A stretch of 64,000 nt of DNA from SMWD01 sp964629475 (lineage in GTDB: Bacteria; Pseudomonadota; Gammaproteobacteria; Steroidobacterales; GCA-2729495). The stretch is from positions 186,001-250,000 of the forward strand of contig CAZVQW010000002.1 in assembly GCA_964629475.1 (NCBI GenBank), written 5' to 3'. The number at the start of each line of letters is the position of its first letter. The stretch's first letter is position 1. Under the pieces are notes generated by a model. The model was not told where the DNA came from, made no database searches, and saw only the letters and a program-made list of their open reading frames with translations. The position numbers and the translations under genes were made by a program. Below, piece after piece: positions 38,726 through 48,178 of the stretch.

Positions 38726-40027
38726 ATGACGACTGATCAGCAAAATTTAGTCTGTTTGCGGACCCTCGGCATGGACGAGCCGTGGAGCCTCGAGTCGTAT
38801 CTGAAGACCGGCGGTTACGAGTCGTGGAAACGAATCCTGGCCGGTGACTTCCAGCCCGAGGAAATCGTCGACATCGTCAAGGCTTCCGGCCTGCGTGGCC
38901 GAGGCGGCGCCGGGTTCCCGGCCGGCCTGAAATGGAGCTTCATGCCGAAGAACGATGAGCAGAAGTATGTGGTCTGTAATTCGGACGAGAGCGAGCCGGG
39001 CACCTGCCATGATCGCGATATTCTGCGCTATAACCCGCATGCGGTGATCGAGGGCATGGCCATCGGTGGTTTCGCCATGCGTGCGACGGTTGGCTACAAC
39101 TATATTCGTGGCGAGTTCATGGACGAGCCCGTGCCGCGGTTCGAGGCTGCACTGAAAGAGGTTTATGCGGCTGGTTTGCTCGGTGAGAACATCCAGGGCT
39201 CCGGCGTAACGTTTGATCTGCATATGTTTGTAGGCGCCGGCGCTTATATATGCGGTGAAGAAACGGCATTGCTCGAGTCGCTCGAGGGTAAACCCGGCCG
39301 GCCACGCTTCAAGCCGCCGTTCCCGGCTAATTTCGGTCTGTACGGCAAGCCGACGACGATCAATAACACGCAGAGTTTTGCATCGGTACCGCAGATTATT
39401 CGCAACGGCGCCGGCTGGTTTGCCGATCTCGGTGTCGAGGGTTCCGGCGGCACGATGATTTTCTCGGTCTCCGGTCACGTCAACAAGCCCGGCAATTTCG
39501 AGTTGCCGCTCGGCGTCCCGTTTGCCGAGTTGCTCGAGCGGGTCGGCGGCGTGCTCGACGGTCGCAAGCTCAAGGCTGTGATTCCCGGTGGCTGCTCGGT
39601 ACCGGTCATGCCGGCCGATGCAATCATGGGTATCAACATGGATTACACATCATTGCAGGAGGCCGGGTCGTCGCTCGGCACCGGGTCAATGATCATCATG
39701 GATGAGACGACGTGCATGGTGCGTGCGTTGCGCACCATTTCAAGGTTTTATTACGCTGAGTCCTGCGGGCAATGCACGCCGTGCCGCGAGGGCACGGGTT
39801 GGTTGTGGCGTGTCCTGGACCGTATCGTCGCCGGCAAGGGCGAGATGGAAGATCTCGACCGGCTGCTGGCCGTGGCGAACAAGATCGAGGGGCATACGAT
39901 CTGCGCATTCGGCGATGCGGCCGCGTGGCCGGTACAAAGTTTCCTGCGCCACTTCGGTCATGAGTTCGAGTACATGATCAAAAACGGCGGTCGCTCGATC
40001 GTCGACGATCAGGATAAGGCGGCGTGA
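38726..40027 (+). CDS. nuoF: NADH-quinone oxidoreductase subunit F
   Basis: 433-aa 51-kDa subunit that binds NADH and FMN. The flavin loop is GRGGAGFPAGLKWSFMP, then CNSDESEPGTCHDR and GAGAYICGEETALLESLEG. 4Fe-4S cluster N3 ligands are ESCGQCTPCREGTGW (C-x2-C-x2-C) and Cys in HTICAFGDAAAWP. Family-typical length. nuoG starts 4 nt after the stop. Confidence 0.98.
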   Translation: MTTDQQNLVCLRTLGMDEPWSLESYLKTGGYESWKRILAGDFQPEEIVDIVKASGLRGRGGAGFPAGLKWSFMPKNDEQKYVVCNSDESEPGTCHDRDILRYNPHAVIEGMAIGGFAMRATVGYNYIRGEFMDEPVPRFEAALKEVYAAGLLGENIQGSGVTFDLHMFVGAGAYICGEETALLESLEGKPGRPRFKPPFPANFGLYGKPTTINNTQSFASVPQIIRNGAGWFADLGVEGSGGTMIFSVSGHVNKPGNFELPLGVPFAELLERVGGVLDGRKLKAVIPGGCSVPVMPADAIMGINMDYTSLQEAGSSLGTGSMIIMDETTCMVRALRTISRFYYAESCGQCTPCREGTGWLWRVLDRIVAGKGEMEDLDRLLAVANKIEGHTICAFGDAAAWPVQSFLRHFGHEFEYMIKNGGRSIVDDQDKAA

Positions 40028-40031
40028 TCGC

Positions 40032-42182
40032 ATGAGTTCGGACACCTTTAAAATCGAAGTCAACGGCATCGAGCTTGATGCGCGACCGGGACAGATGCTG
40101 ATCGAAGTGACGGACGCGGCAGACATCTACGTGCCGCGGTTCTGCTATCACCGGCACTTGTCGGTGGCGGCCAGTTGCCGGATGTGTCTCGTCGAAGTCG
40201 AGAAGGCGCCGAAAGCATTGCCAGCCTGTGCGACACCCGTTACCGACGGCATGAAGGTGTTCACGAAGTCAGCAGCCGCAATCGATGCGCAAAAGTCCGT
40301 CATGGAATTCCTGCTGATCAATCATCCGCTGGACTGCCCGATTTGCGACCAGGGTGGCGAGTGTGAGTTGCAGGATATCGCGATGGGTTACGGCCGCGGC
40401 ATCTCGCGGTACAGCGAAAGCAAACGTGTCGTGCAGGACGAGAATCTCGGCCCGCTGATTTCTACGGATATGACGCGCTGTATTTTGTGTACCCGCTGTG
40501 TTCGCTTCGGCAGGGAAATTGCCGGCATTCAGGAACTCGGTACGATGGGGCGCGGTGACCGGACCGTCATCGGCACATTTATCGAGAAGAGCGTCGATCA
40601 CGAGTTGTCCGGCAATATCATCGACCTGTGCCCGGTCGGTGCACTGAACAATAAGCCGTATCGATTCTCGGCGCGTGCCTGGGAAATGGTGCAGTTGCCG
40701 ACGATTGCCCCGCATGATTGTCTCGGCTCCAACCTGAATGCCCATGTCATGGGCGGCAAACTGAAGCGTATCGTCCCGCGCACGAACGATGCGATTAATG
40801 AAACATGGCTGGCCGATCGCGATCGCTTCAGCTGCGAATCGATTTATGCGGATGATCGGTTGGGAATACCGATGATTCGTGATCAGGGTGGCTTGCGCGA
40901 GAGCACATGGGAAGAGGCGCTCGACATTGCCGCCGAAGGACTGCGTCGCGTGGGCAGCAATCTCAGCACACTCGTCTCGCCGAGTGCGACGACCGAGGAA
41001 GGTTATCTGCTCGGGCGCCTGGTGCGCCATCTCGGCGCGGCCAACATCGATCACCGTCTGCGGCGACAGGATTTCCGCAACCAGGACAACGATCCGCTCT
41101 ACCCGTCGCTCGGCATGTCCATTGCCGATGTCGAAACACTCGGCGCCGTCTGTGTCGTCGGCTCGAACCTGCGCAAGGAGGTGCCGTTACTCGCGCACCG
41201 TGTGCGCAAAGCCGCACTGGCGGGCGCAAAGGTGTCATTCGTCAATACAACCCGGGATGACTACCTGTTCGATGTCGATGCAACTCTGGTTGCAACAGAT
41301 CTCGTTGCCGAACTTGGCGCGCTGGTCAGCGCGGCCGGCGGGCAGGGCACTTCAGGCGACGCTCACAGCAACACCGCAACCGTGTTGCGCGATGCCGATA
41401 CGGCGGCCATTTTCATCGGCCAGATCGGTATGCGGCATCCGCGTTTTGCCGAAATCCGCGCTTTGGCCGCCGAACTGGCGCGACTGACCGGTGCGCAACT
41501 AGGCTTTATTTCGGAGGGCGCCAACAGTGCCGGACTCAGCCTTGCCGGGGTATTGCCGCAACGGGGTATTGCCGGTACGGCCGTGGAGACGAGCGGGTCG
41601 ACCGCCGCAGATATCCTCGCGAACCCGACGCAGGGGTTGCTGTTGTTTGGAGTCGAACCGGAGTTCGACTGCGCCAACGGCGCCGCCGGCTTACGTGCGG
41701 TTGAGGCAGCCGAATTCGTCGTTGCCTGCACGCCATTCCTCGATGAGACGCTGAAGAAACACGCCGATGTCATATTGCCTGTCGCAACGTTTGCCGAGAC
41801 TTCGGGTACGTTCGTCAATGCGGCTGGCGACTGGCAGAGTTTCGGTGGTGTCGCCATGCCGTTCGGCGAGAGCCGCCCCGGTTGGAAGGTCTTGAGGGTC
41901 CTTGGCAATCTCATTGAATTGCCGGAATGCGAGTATGAATCATCCGATGACATTCGCGATGAACTCAAAGCAGTGGCCGGCACTGCGCGGCCGGACAATC
42001 AATTCTCCGGATCGGTTCCGGCCGGCGCGACGGATCAGGATGCATCGCAGGCGCTTGATGTGCCGATGTACCGGATTGATGCGCTGGTTCGTCGTGCGCA
42101 TAGTCTGCAGCTGACACGCGACGGGCAGTCCGCTGGATTGCCACCTGAGCAGGAGGCGGCCGGCGGCCGCAAGATCGCATGA
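40032..42182 (+). CDS. nuoG: NADH-quinone oxidoreductase subunit G
   Basis: 716-aa 75-kDa subunit. The N-terminal 2Fe-2S domain has CYHRHLSVAASCRMCLVEVE with a later Cys in LPACATPV. Next is the H-x3-C-x2-C-x5-C site HPLDCPICDQGGEC, and then CILCTRCVRFGREIAG with DLCPVGAL. The rest is a molybdopterin-oxidoreductase-like fold without a cofactor role. It is shorter than E. coli NuoG (about 900 aa) but normal for many proteobacteria. Overlaps nuoH by 4 nt. Confidence 0.97.
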   Translation: MSSDTFKIEVNGIELDARPGQMLIEVTDAADIYVPRFCYHRHLSVAASCRMCLVEVEKAPKALPACATPVTDGMKVFTKSAAAIDAQKSVMEFLLINHPLDCPICDQGGECELQDIAMGYGRGISRYSESKRVVQDENLGPLISTDMTRCILCTRCVRFGREIAGIQELGTMGRGDRTVIGTFIEKSVDHELSGNIIDLCPVGALNNKPYRFSARAWEMVQLPTIAPHDCLGSNLNAHVMGGKLKRIVPRTNDAINETWLADRDRFSCESIYADDRLGIPMIRDQGGLRESTWEEALDIAAEGLRRVGSNLSTLVSPSATTEEGYLLGRLVRHLGAANIDHRLRRQDFRNQDNDPLYPSLGMSIADVETLGAVCVVGSNLRKEVPLLAHRVRKAALAGAKVSFVNTTRDDYLFDVDATLVATDLVAELGALVSAAGGQGTSGDAHSNTATVLRDADTAAIFIGQIGMRHPRFAEIRALAAELARLTGAQLGFISEGANSAGLSLAGVLPQRGIAGTAVETSGSTAADILANPTQGLLLFGVEPEFDCANGAAGLRAVEAAEFVVACTPFLDETLKKHADVILPVATFAETSGTFVNAAGDWQSFGGVAMPFGESRPGWKVLRVLGNLIELPECEYESSDDIRDELKAVAGTARPDNQFSGSVPAGATDQDASQALDVPMYRIDALVRRAHSLQLTRDGQSAGLPPEQEAAGGRKIA

Positions 42183-43273
42183 TGGGCTGGATAGTCAGCT
42201 TCTGGGCGATCTTCGAGCCCTGGTGGAACGGGCTCCCCGAGTTGCTCCGGGAGGTCATTATTATTCTGCTGCAGATCGTGCCGCTGCTCGTCGTCATTAT
42301 CCTGTGCGTCGCCTACCTGACGTTCTGGGAACGTAAGATCATCGGTTGGATGCAAAATCGCATCGGGCCGAACCGCGTCGGGCCTTGGGGTCTGTTCCAG
42401 CCGTTCGCCGATACGATCAAACTGATCCTGAAGGAAGTGATTGTTCCGGCGAAGGCGAATCGATTCCTGTTCCTGATTGCACCGCTGCTGTCGATTTCAC
42501 CCGCAATTGCGGCATGGGCCGTCGTACCGCTGTTTCCTGATTTCGCCATTGCCGAGATCGATGCCGGTCTGCTGTATGTCCTCGCACTGACATCGTTCGG
42601 CGTCTACGGCGTGATCATCGCCGGTTGGGCGACGAACTCAAAATATGCATTTCTCGGCGCAATGCGCTCGGCAGCGCAGATCGTTGCCTATGAAATTGCA
42701 ATGGGGTTTGCGCTGGTCGGCGTATTGATGGCCGGCGGCAGCCTGAACCTCGGCGAGATCACCGCGGCCCAGGCCGGACCGGACAATAGCTGGTTCCTGT
42801 TGCCGTTGTTCCCGTTGTTCATTGTCTATTTCATCTCCGGTGTGGCCGAAACCAACCGGGCGCCATTCGATGTGGCCGAAGGTGAGTCGGAAATCGTTGC
42901 CGGGTTTCACGTCGAATACTCCGGTGTCGCATTTGCAGTTTTCTTCCTGGCCGAGTACGCCAACATGATCATGATTGCCGCATTGACGGCCGTCATGTTC
43001 CTGGGCGGTTGGGATTCACCGTTTTCCGGTACAATGTTTGGCTTCCTCGACGGGTCATTCCTTGAGTTCATTCGCGTGCCGGGATTGCATTGGCTGAGCG
43101 TCAAGGTGGCGTTCTTCCTGTTTTTCTTCCTGTGGTTTCGCGCGACGTTCCCGCGCTATCGCTACGACCAAATCATGCGGCTCGGCTGGAAAGTTTTTAT
43201 TCCGGTCACGATCGTCTGGATCTTCGTTGAAGGCGGCATGGTGCTGATGGGTATCGGCCCATGGAGTGCGTGA
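42179..43273 (+). CDS. nuoH: NADH-quinone oxidoreductase subunit H
   Basis: 364-aa membrane subunit with about eight helices that forms the quinone chamber with NuoB and NuoD. Diagnostic strings: WERKIIGWMQNRIGPNRVGP, LISIAPLLSISPAIA-like FLIAPLLSISPA, ISGVAETNRAPFDVAEGESE and FLWFRATFPRYRYDQIMRLGWK. The ATG overlaps the nuoG stop. nuoI starts one base after the stop. Confidence 0.98.
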   Translation: MMGWIVSFWAIFEPWWNGLPELLREVIIILLQIVPLLVVIILCVAYLTFWERKIIGWMQNRIGPNRVGPWGLFQPFADTIKLILKEVIVPAKANRFLFLIAPLLSISPAIAAWAVVPLFPDFAIAEIDAGLLYVLALTSFGVYGVIIAGWATNSKYAFLGAMRSAAQIVAYEIAMGFALVGVLMAGGSLNLGEITAAQAGPDNSWFLLPLFPLFIVYFISGVAETNRAPFDVAEGESEIVAGFHVEYSGVAFAVFFLAEYANMIMIAALTAVMFLGGWDSPFSGTMFGFLDGSFLEFIRVPGLHWLSVKVAFFLFFFLWFRATFPRYRYDQIMRLGWKVFIPVTIVWIFVEGGMVLMGIGPWSA

Positions 43274-43274
43274 C

Positions 43275-43763
43275 ATGAATGCGATAACACATGTCATCAA
43301 GACTTTTTCCCTGTGGGAACTGCTCAAGGGACTGCGCCTGACGTTAGAGAACCTGTTCGTCAAGAAAATCACGATTCAGTACCCCGAAGAAAAGACGCCA
43401 CTGTCGCCACGTTTTCGCGGGCTGCACGCGCTGCGTCGCTATCCGAACGGGGAAGAGCGCTGTATTGCCTGCAAGTTGTGTCAGGCGGTTTGCCCGGCGG
43501 CGGCGATCACGATCGAGTCCGATGTGGCCGATGACGACACGCGGCGCACGACACGTTATGACATCGATTTGTTCAAGTGTATTTACTGCGGATTTTGCGA
43601 AGAGGCTTGTCCCGTCGATGCCATCGTCGAGACGACGATCTTCGAGTACCACATGGAACACCGCGGCGAGAACATCATGACCAAAGACAAGCTGCTGGCC
43701 ATCGGCGACGAGAATGCCGAGCAGATCTCCGCCGACAAGGCCGCGGATGCGAAGTACAGGTAG
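43275..43763 (+). CDS. nuoI: NADH-quinone oxidoreductase subunit I
   Basis: 162-aa subunit with two 4Fe-4S clusters (N6a, N6b). The ferredoxin motifs are CIACKLCQAVCPAAAI and CIYCGFCEEACPVDAI. FRGLHALRRYPNGEERC precedes the first. The ATG at 43275 has GGAG 8 nt upstream; a GTG at 43266 would overlap nuoH. The C-terminus (KLLAIGDENAEQ) is typical. Confidence 0.97.
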   Translation: MNAITHVIKTFSLWELLKGLRLTLENLFVKKITIQYPEEKTPLSPRFRGLHALRRYPNGEERCIACKLCQAVCPAAAITIESDVADDDTRRTTRYDIDLFKCIYCGFCEEACPVDAIVETTIFEYHMEHRGENIMTKDKLLAIGDENAEQISADKAADAKYR

Positions 43764-43769
43764 GGTCCG

Positions 43770-44369
43770 ATGCTGATACAAATTTATTTCTGGTTCCTGG
43801 CCGCGGTACTGATCGGTGCCGCAATCGGCGTGATCACGTCACGTAACCCCGTGTTCTCGGCGCTGTATCTCGTCATGGCATTTGTCACCAGCTCGGTATT
43901 GTGGATGCTGCTGGAGGCGGAGTTTCTGGCGATTGTTCTGGTGCTCGTCTACGTCGGCGCCGTCATGGTGTTGTTCCTGTTCGTCGTCATGATGCTCGAT
44001 ATCAATACCGAAGAACTGCGCAGCGGTTTTACCCGCTTCGCGCCGCTCGGAGGCATCGTCGCGGCAGTGATCATTGTCGAACTAGTTACCGTGTTTCTGG
44101 TTCGTAACGCGGGTTTGCCGGTGCTCGAAAACCCACCGCCGCATCCCGAGGGTTACAGCAATACCAAAGAACTCGGCGCCGTGTTGTATACCGAGCACGT
44201 CTATGCATTCGAACTGGCGTCGTTTCTGCTGTTGCTGGCCATTATTGCGGCCATCATCCTGACGATGCGCAAGCGGCCTGGCCTGAAGGTGCAGGATCTG
44301 CCCAGTCAGCATCGGGTACGGCGCGACGATCGCGTCCGTCTGGTCAGTATGGAGGCGGAGAAAGACTGA
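43770..44369 (+). CDS. nuoJ: NADH-quinone oxidoreductase subunit J
   Basis: 199-aa membrane subunit with five helices. SRNPVFSALYLVMAFVTSSV, LEAEFLAIVLVLVYVGAVMV and LFLFVVMMLDI are diagnostic; the third helix carries the pi-bulge region important in coupling. The charged C-terminal tail (HRVRRDDRVRLVSMEAEKD) is cytoplasmic. Overlaps nuoK by 1 nt. Confidence 0.96.
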   Translation: MLIQIYFWFLAAVLIGAAIGVITSRNPVFSALYLVMAFVTSSVLWMLLEAEFLAIVLVLVYVGAVMVLFLFVVMMLDINTEELRSGFTRFAPLGGIVAAVIIVELVTVFLVRNAGLPVLENPPPHPEGYSNTKELGAVLYTEHVYAFELASFLLLLAIIAAIILTMRKRPGLKVQDLPSQHRVRRDDRVRLVSMEAEKD

Positions 44370-44674
44370 TGGTTACACTGACAAATTATCTGGCGCTGTC
44401 GGCCATTCTGTTTGCGATCAGCATCGCGGGCATTTTTCTGAACCGCAAGAATGTCATTCTGTTGCTGATGTGCATCGAACTGATGTTGCTGGCAGTGAAC
44501 TTCAACTTCATCGCATTTTCCCGCTTCCTCGGCGATACGTCCGGGCAGGTCTTCGTATTTTTTATCCTGACGGTAGCCGCGGCCGAGGCGGCGATCGGTC
44601 TTGCCATCCTGGTTGTCTTGTTCCGCTCCAGGCGGACCATTAACGTCCAGGACCTGAACGTGTTGAGAGGCTAG
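44369..44674 (+). CDS. nuoK: NADH-quinone oxidoreductase subunit K
   Basis: 101-aa MrpC-like membrane subunit with three helices. The Glu residues important for proton transfer lie in LLMCIELMLLAVNFNF and VAAAEAAIGLAILVVLFR. The length equals the family norm. It starts on the last base of nuoJ, and nuoL follows after 3 nt. Confidence 0.97.
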   Translation: MVTLTNYLALSAILFAISIAGIFLNRKNVILLLMCIELMLLAVNFNFIAFSRFLGDTSGQVFVFFILTVAAAEAAIGLAILVVLFRSRRTINVQDLNVLRG

Positions 44675-44677
44675 GGG

Positions 44678-46633
44678 ATGGAATCGACCTACCTGACCAT
44701 TGTCCTGAGTCCGCTGATCGCGGCGGTCATCGCCGGCTTTTTCGGCGGCCGGATCGGTCGTGTGTGGTCGCATCGCGTCACGATCATCGGCGTTGCGATT
44801 GCATTTGGTTTGTCGGCCAACGTGTTGAAGGGCTTGCTGATCGACGGCAATCCGACGTTCAACGGCACGGTATACAGCTGGATGGTGACCGACGGCATTA
44901 ACATGGAAGTCGGTTTCCTGGTCGATCGGCTGACGGCTTTGATGATGACGGTCGTGACGTTCGTTTCGCTGATGGTGCACATCTACACGATCGGTTATAT
45001 GCACGACGATCCGGGCTATCAGCGGTTCTTCAGTTATATCTCACTGTTCACGTTCTCGATGCTGATGCTGGTCATGTCGAACAACTTCCTGCAGTTGTTC
45101 TTCGGCTGGGAAGCAGTCGGTGTCGTGTCGTACCTGCTTATCGGTTTCTGGTATACACGCCCGACGGCAATCTTCGCTAACATGAAGGCATTCTTGGTGA
45201 ATCGCGTCGGCGATTTCGGTTTCCTGCTCGGTATCGCGACGATCCTGCATTTTACCGGCAGCCTCGATTACGCCGAGGTATTCGGCCAGGCAAGTACGTT
45301 GCAGAACGAAACCATCGAGATTTTCGACGGCCGGGCCTGGTCCGCGATCAGCGTGGCCTGCATCCTGCTGTTCATCGGCGCGATGGGTAAGTCGGCGCAG
45401 ATGCCGCTGCACGTCTGGTTGCCCGATTCGATGGAAGGCCCGACGCCGATATCGGCGTTGATTCATGCCGCGACGATGGTCACGGCCGGGGTCTTCATGG
45501 TTGCGCGAATGTCACCGCTGTTCGAGTATTCGGAGGCGGCCCTGTCATTCGTTCTCGTCATTGGTGCGACGACGGCTCTGTTCACCGGTTTCCTCGGCGT
45601 CGTGCAAAACGATATCAAGCGCGTCGTCGCCTATTCGACACTGTCGCAACTCGGTTACATGACCTGTGCGCTCGGCGCCTCGGCATATGCGGCCGGTATT
45701 TTCCATCTCGGCACACACGCATTCTTCAAAGCACTGCTGTTCCTGGCCGCCGGTTCGGTCATTATCGCTTTGCATCACGAGCAGGATATCCGGCGCATGG
45801 GCGGTCTGAAGAAATACCTGCCCATCACGTACTGGACGAGCCTTGTCGGTTCACTGGCTCTGATCGGGTTCCCGGGTACGGCCGGATTTTTCTCGAAAGA
45901 CGCCCTGATCGAGGCCGTCGGCCATGCCGATCGCGCCGGCTCCGGTTATGCCTATTTCTGCGTCCTGATTGGCGTGTTCGTCACGGCATTGTATTCGTTC
46001 CGCATGTTCTTCCTGGTCTTTCACGGCAAGGAACGCATCGATGACGATGCGCGCGGACACCTGCATGAGCCACCGTGGGTCGTGACGTTGCCGTTAGTCA
46101 TGCTCGCCATCCCCTCGGTCATCATCGGCTGGCCGACGATCGGTCCGTTGTTGTTCGGTGACTTTTTCGGTACTGCGATTTTTGTGCAACCGGCCAACGA
46201 TGTACTCGGCCACCTCGGCGCCGACTTCCATGGTCCGCTCGGGTTCCTGTTGCACGGGCTGACGTCGCCGGTATTGCTGCTCGCGGCCGCCGGTGTCGTT
46301 GTTGCCTGGTTCCTGTACCTGAAACACCCGGATATTCCGGCAACGATACGCGACCGCTTATCGGCCCTGCACACGTTGTTAATGAACAAGTACTACTTCG
46401 ACACGCTGGCCGAGAAGTGGATTCCGCGTGCCAGCACGGGTGTAGGGAACATATTGTGGAAAGTCGGTGACGTGCTGCTGATCGACGGCGCTGCCGTTAA
46501 CGGCAGCGCACGTGTAGTCGGCTGGGTAGCGGCGGCGGTCCGACATATTCAGACCGGCTATTTGTATACGTATGCATTCGCGATGGTGATTGGTTTGGCC
46601 GCGTTAATGTCCTGGGCGCTGTACCTCAGGTAG
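44678..46633 (+). CDS. nuoL: NADH-quinone oxidoreductase subunit L
   Basis: 651-aa antiporter-like proton-pumping subunit at the distal end of the membrane arm. It has about 14-16 helices and a long lateral helix at the C-terminus. Key strings: NNFLQLFFGWEAVGVVSYLL (pump Glu), MGKSAQMPLHVWLPDSMEGP (Lys and His of the channel), SALIHAATMVTAGVFMV, and AYSTLSQLGYMTCALG. The start ATG at 44678 has AGGGG upstream. 24 nt separate it from nuoM. Confidence 0.98.
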   Translation: MESTYLTIVLSPLIAAVIAGFFGGRIGRVWSHRVTIIGVAIAFGLSANVLKGLLIDGNPTFNGTVYSWMVTDGINMEVGFLVDRLTALMMTVVTFVSLMVHIYTIGYMHDDPGYQRFFSYISLFTFSMLMLVMSNNFLQLFFGWEAVGVVSYLLIGFWYTRPTAIFANMKAFLVNRVGDFGFLLGIATILHFTGSLDYAEVFGQASTLQNETIEIFDGRAWSAISVACILLFIGAMGKSAQMPLHVWLPDSMEGPTPISALIHAATMVTAGVFMVARMSPLFEYSEAALSFVLVIGATTALFTGFLGVVQNDIKRVVAYSTLSQLGYMTCALGASAYAAGIFHLGTHAFFKALLFLAAGSVIIALHHEQDIRRMGGLKKYLPITYWTSLVGSLALIGFPGTAGFFSKDALIEAVGHADRAGSGYAYFCVLIGVFVTALYSFRMFFLVFHGKERIDDDARGHLHEPPWVVTLPLVMLAIPSVIIGWPTIGPLLFGDFFGTAIFVQPANDVLGHLGADFHGPLGFLLHGLTSPVLLLAAAGVVVAWFLYLKHPDIPATIRDRLSALHTLLMNKYYFDTLAEKWIPRASTGVGNILWKVGDVLLIDGAAVNGSARVVGWVAAAVRHIQTGYLYTYAFAMVIGLAALMSWALYLR

Positions 46634-46657
46634 GCCGCACGGATCCAAGGGAAGACA

Positions 46658-48160
46658 GTGGGATTACTTAGCACATTAATCTGGTTACCGATCATCGGCG
46701 GCTTCATTGTCCTGACGATGAACCGGGCAGAGGCGGTTCAGGCGCGCTGGCTGGCGCTCGTGATCTCGATTGTGACGTTCTTCATCAGCCTGTCTTTGTA
46801 CACGAATTTCGACTCGGCGACTCCAGCCATGCAGTTCGTCGAGCGCACGTCGTGGATCAGCGTTTTCAACGTCGAGTATTTTCTCGGTATCGACGGATTC
46901 TCGATGCCGCTGATCATACTGACGACCTTCCTGACGCCGCTGATCGTCATCGCCGGCTGGGAGATCATCAAGAAGCGCCCGGCACAGTATTTCGGCGCCT
47001 TCCTGTTACTCGAAGGACTGATGATCGGCGTCTTTTGCGCACTCGACGGCCTTCTGTTCTACGTGTTCTGGGAAGCCATGCTGGTGCCGATGTTCATCAT
47101 CATCGGTGTCTGGGGCGGTGAACGACGCGTCTACGCGACGATCAAATTCTTCCTGTACACCTTCCTCGGTTCGGTTTTCATGCTGATCGCGCTGATCTAC
47201 CTGTACCTGCAGGCCGGCAGTTACAGCATCCTGGATTTCCATGCTTTGCCGTTGAGTCTCGAGCAGCAGATTCCGATCTTCCTCGCGTTCCTGGTCGCGT
47301 TTGCCGTCAAGGTGCCGATGTGGCCGGTGCATACGTGGTTGCCGGATGCGCACGTCGAGGCGCCGACCGGTGGTTCGGTCATTCTTGCCGCCGTCCTGTT
47401 GAAGATGGGCGGCTACGGCTTCATCCGCTTCAGTTTGCCGATTACGCCGGATGCCAGCCATTCGCTGGATATTCTGATGATCGGCCTGTCGCTGATCGCC
47501 GTCGTCTACATCGGCTTTGTCGCACTCGTACAGCAGGACATGAAAAAGCTGATTGCGTATTCATCGATTGCGCACATGGGTTTTGTCACGCTTGGCTTTT
47601 TCGTTGCCTGGGCAATTTTCTCCAATACCGGCGAGATCGCGGGTATTGCCATGGGCATCACCGGCGGTATGGTGCAGATGATCTCGCACGGCTTCATTTC
47701 CGGTGCGTTATTCCTGTGCGTCGGCGTCATGTATGACCGGTTGCACAGCAGGCAGATCAAAGATTACGGCGGTGTCGTCAACACGATGCCGAAATTTGCC
47801 GCGTTTATGGTGTTTTTCGCCCTGGCCAATGCCGGGCTGCCGGGTACGTCGGGCTTCGTCGGCGAGTTCCTCGTGATCCTGTCGAGCTTCAAAGCAAATT
47901 TCTGGTACGCATTCCTGGCCGCGACAACATTGATTCTCGGCGCGGCCTACACGCTGTGGATGGTCAAGCGGGTAATTTTCGGCGCGGTTGCGAACGAGGG
48001 CGTTGCTTCGTTGAGCGACATCAATGGACGCGAATTTCTCGTCCTCGGCCTGCTGGCAATTTTTGTCCTGGGTCTCGGTCTGTGGCCGGCGCCGCTCGTC
48101 GACGTCATGTCAGCCTCGGTCGAGAACCTGGTCGAGCACGTCATGCAGCAAAAATTCTGA
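46658..48160 (+). CDS. nuoM: NADH-quinone oxidoreductase subunit M
   Basis: 500-aa antiporter-like proton-pumping subunit. Diagnostic strings: GIDGFSMPLIILTTFLTP, LFYVFWEAMLVPMFIIIGVWG (pump Glu), AFAVKVPMWPVHTWLPDAHV (Lys/His), and LIAYSSIAHMGFVTLGFF. GTG start at 46658 (aagacaGTG). It lies between nuoL and nuoN. Confidence 0.98.
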   Translation: MGLLSTLIWLPIIGGFIVLTMNRAEAVQARWLALVISIVTFFISLSLYTNFDSATPAMQFVERTSWISVFNVEYFLGIDGFSMPLIILTTFLTPLIVIAGWEIIKKRPAQYFGAFLLLEGLMIGVFCALDGLLFYVFWEAMLVPMFIIIGVWGGERRVYATIKFFLYTFLGSVFMLIALIYLYLQAGSYSILDFHALPLSLEQQIPIFLAFLVAFAVKVPMWPVHTWLPDAHVEAPTGGSVILAAVLLKMGGYGFIRFSLPITPDASHSLDILMIGLSLIAVVYIGFVALVQQDMKKLIAYSSIAHMGFVTLGFFVAWAIFSNTGEIAGIAMGITGGMVQMISHGFISGALFLCVGVMYDRLHSRQIKDYGGVVNTMPKFAAFMVFFALANAGLPGTSGFVGEFLVILSSFKANFWYAFLAATTLILGAAYTLWMVKRVIFGAVANEGVASLSDINGREFLVLGLLAIFVLGLGLWPAPLVDVMSASVENLVEHVMQQKF

Positions 48161-48178
48161 TGGGGCGGCAGTAGACGA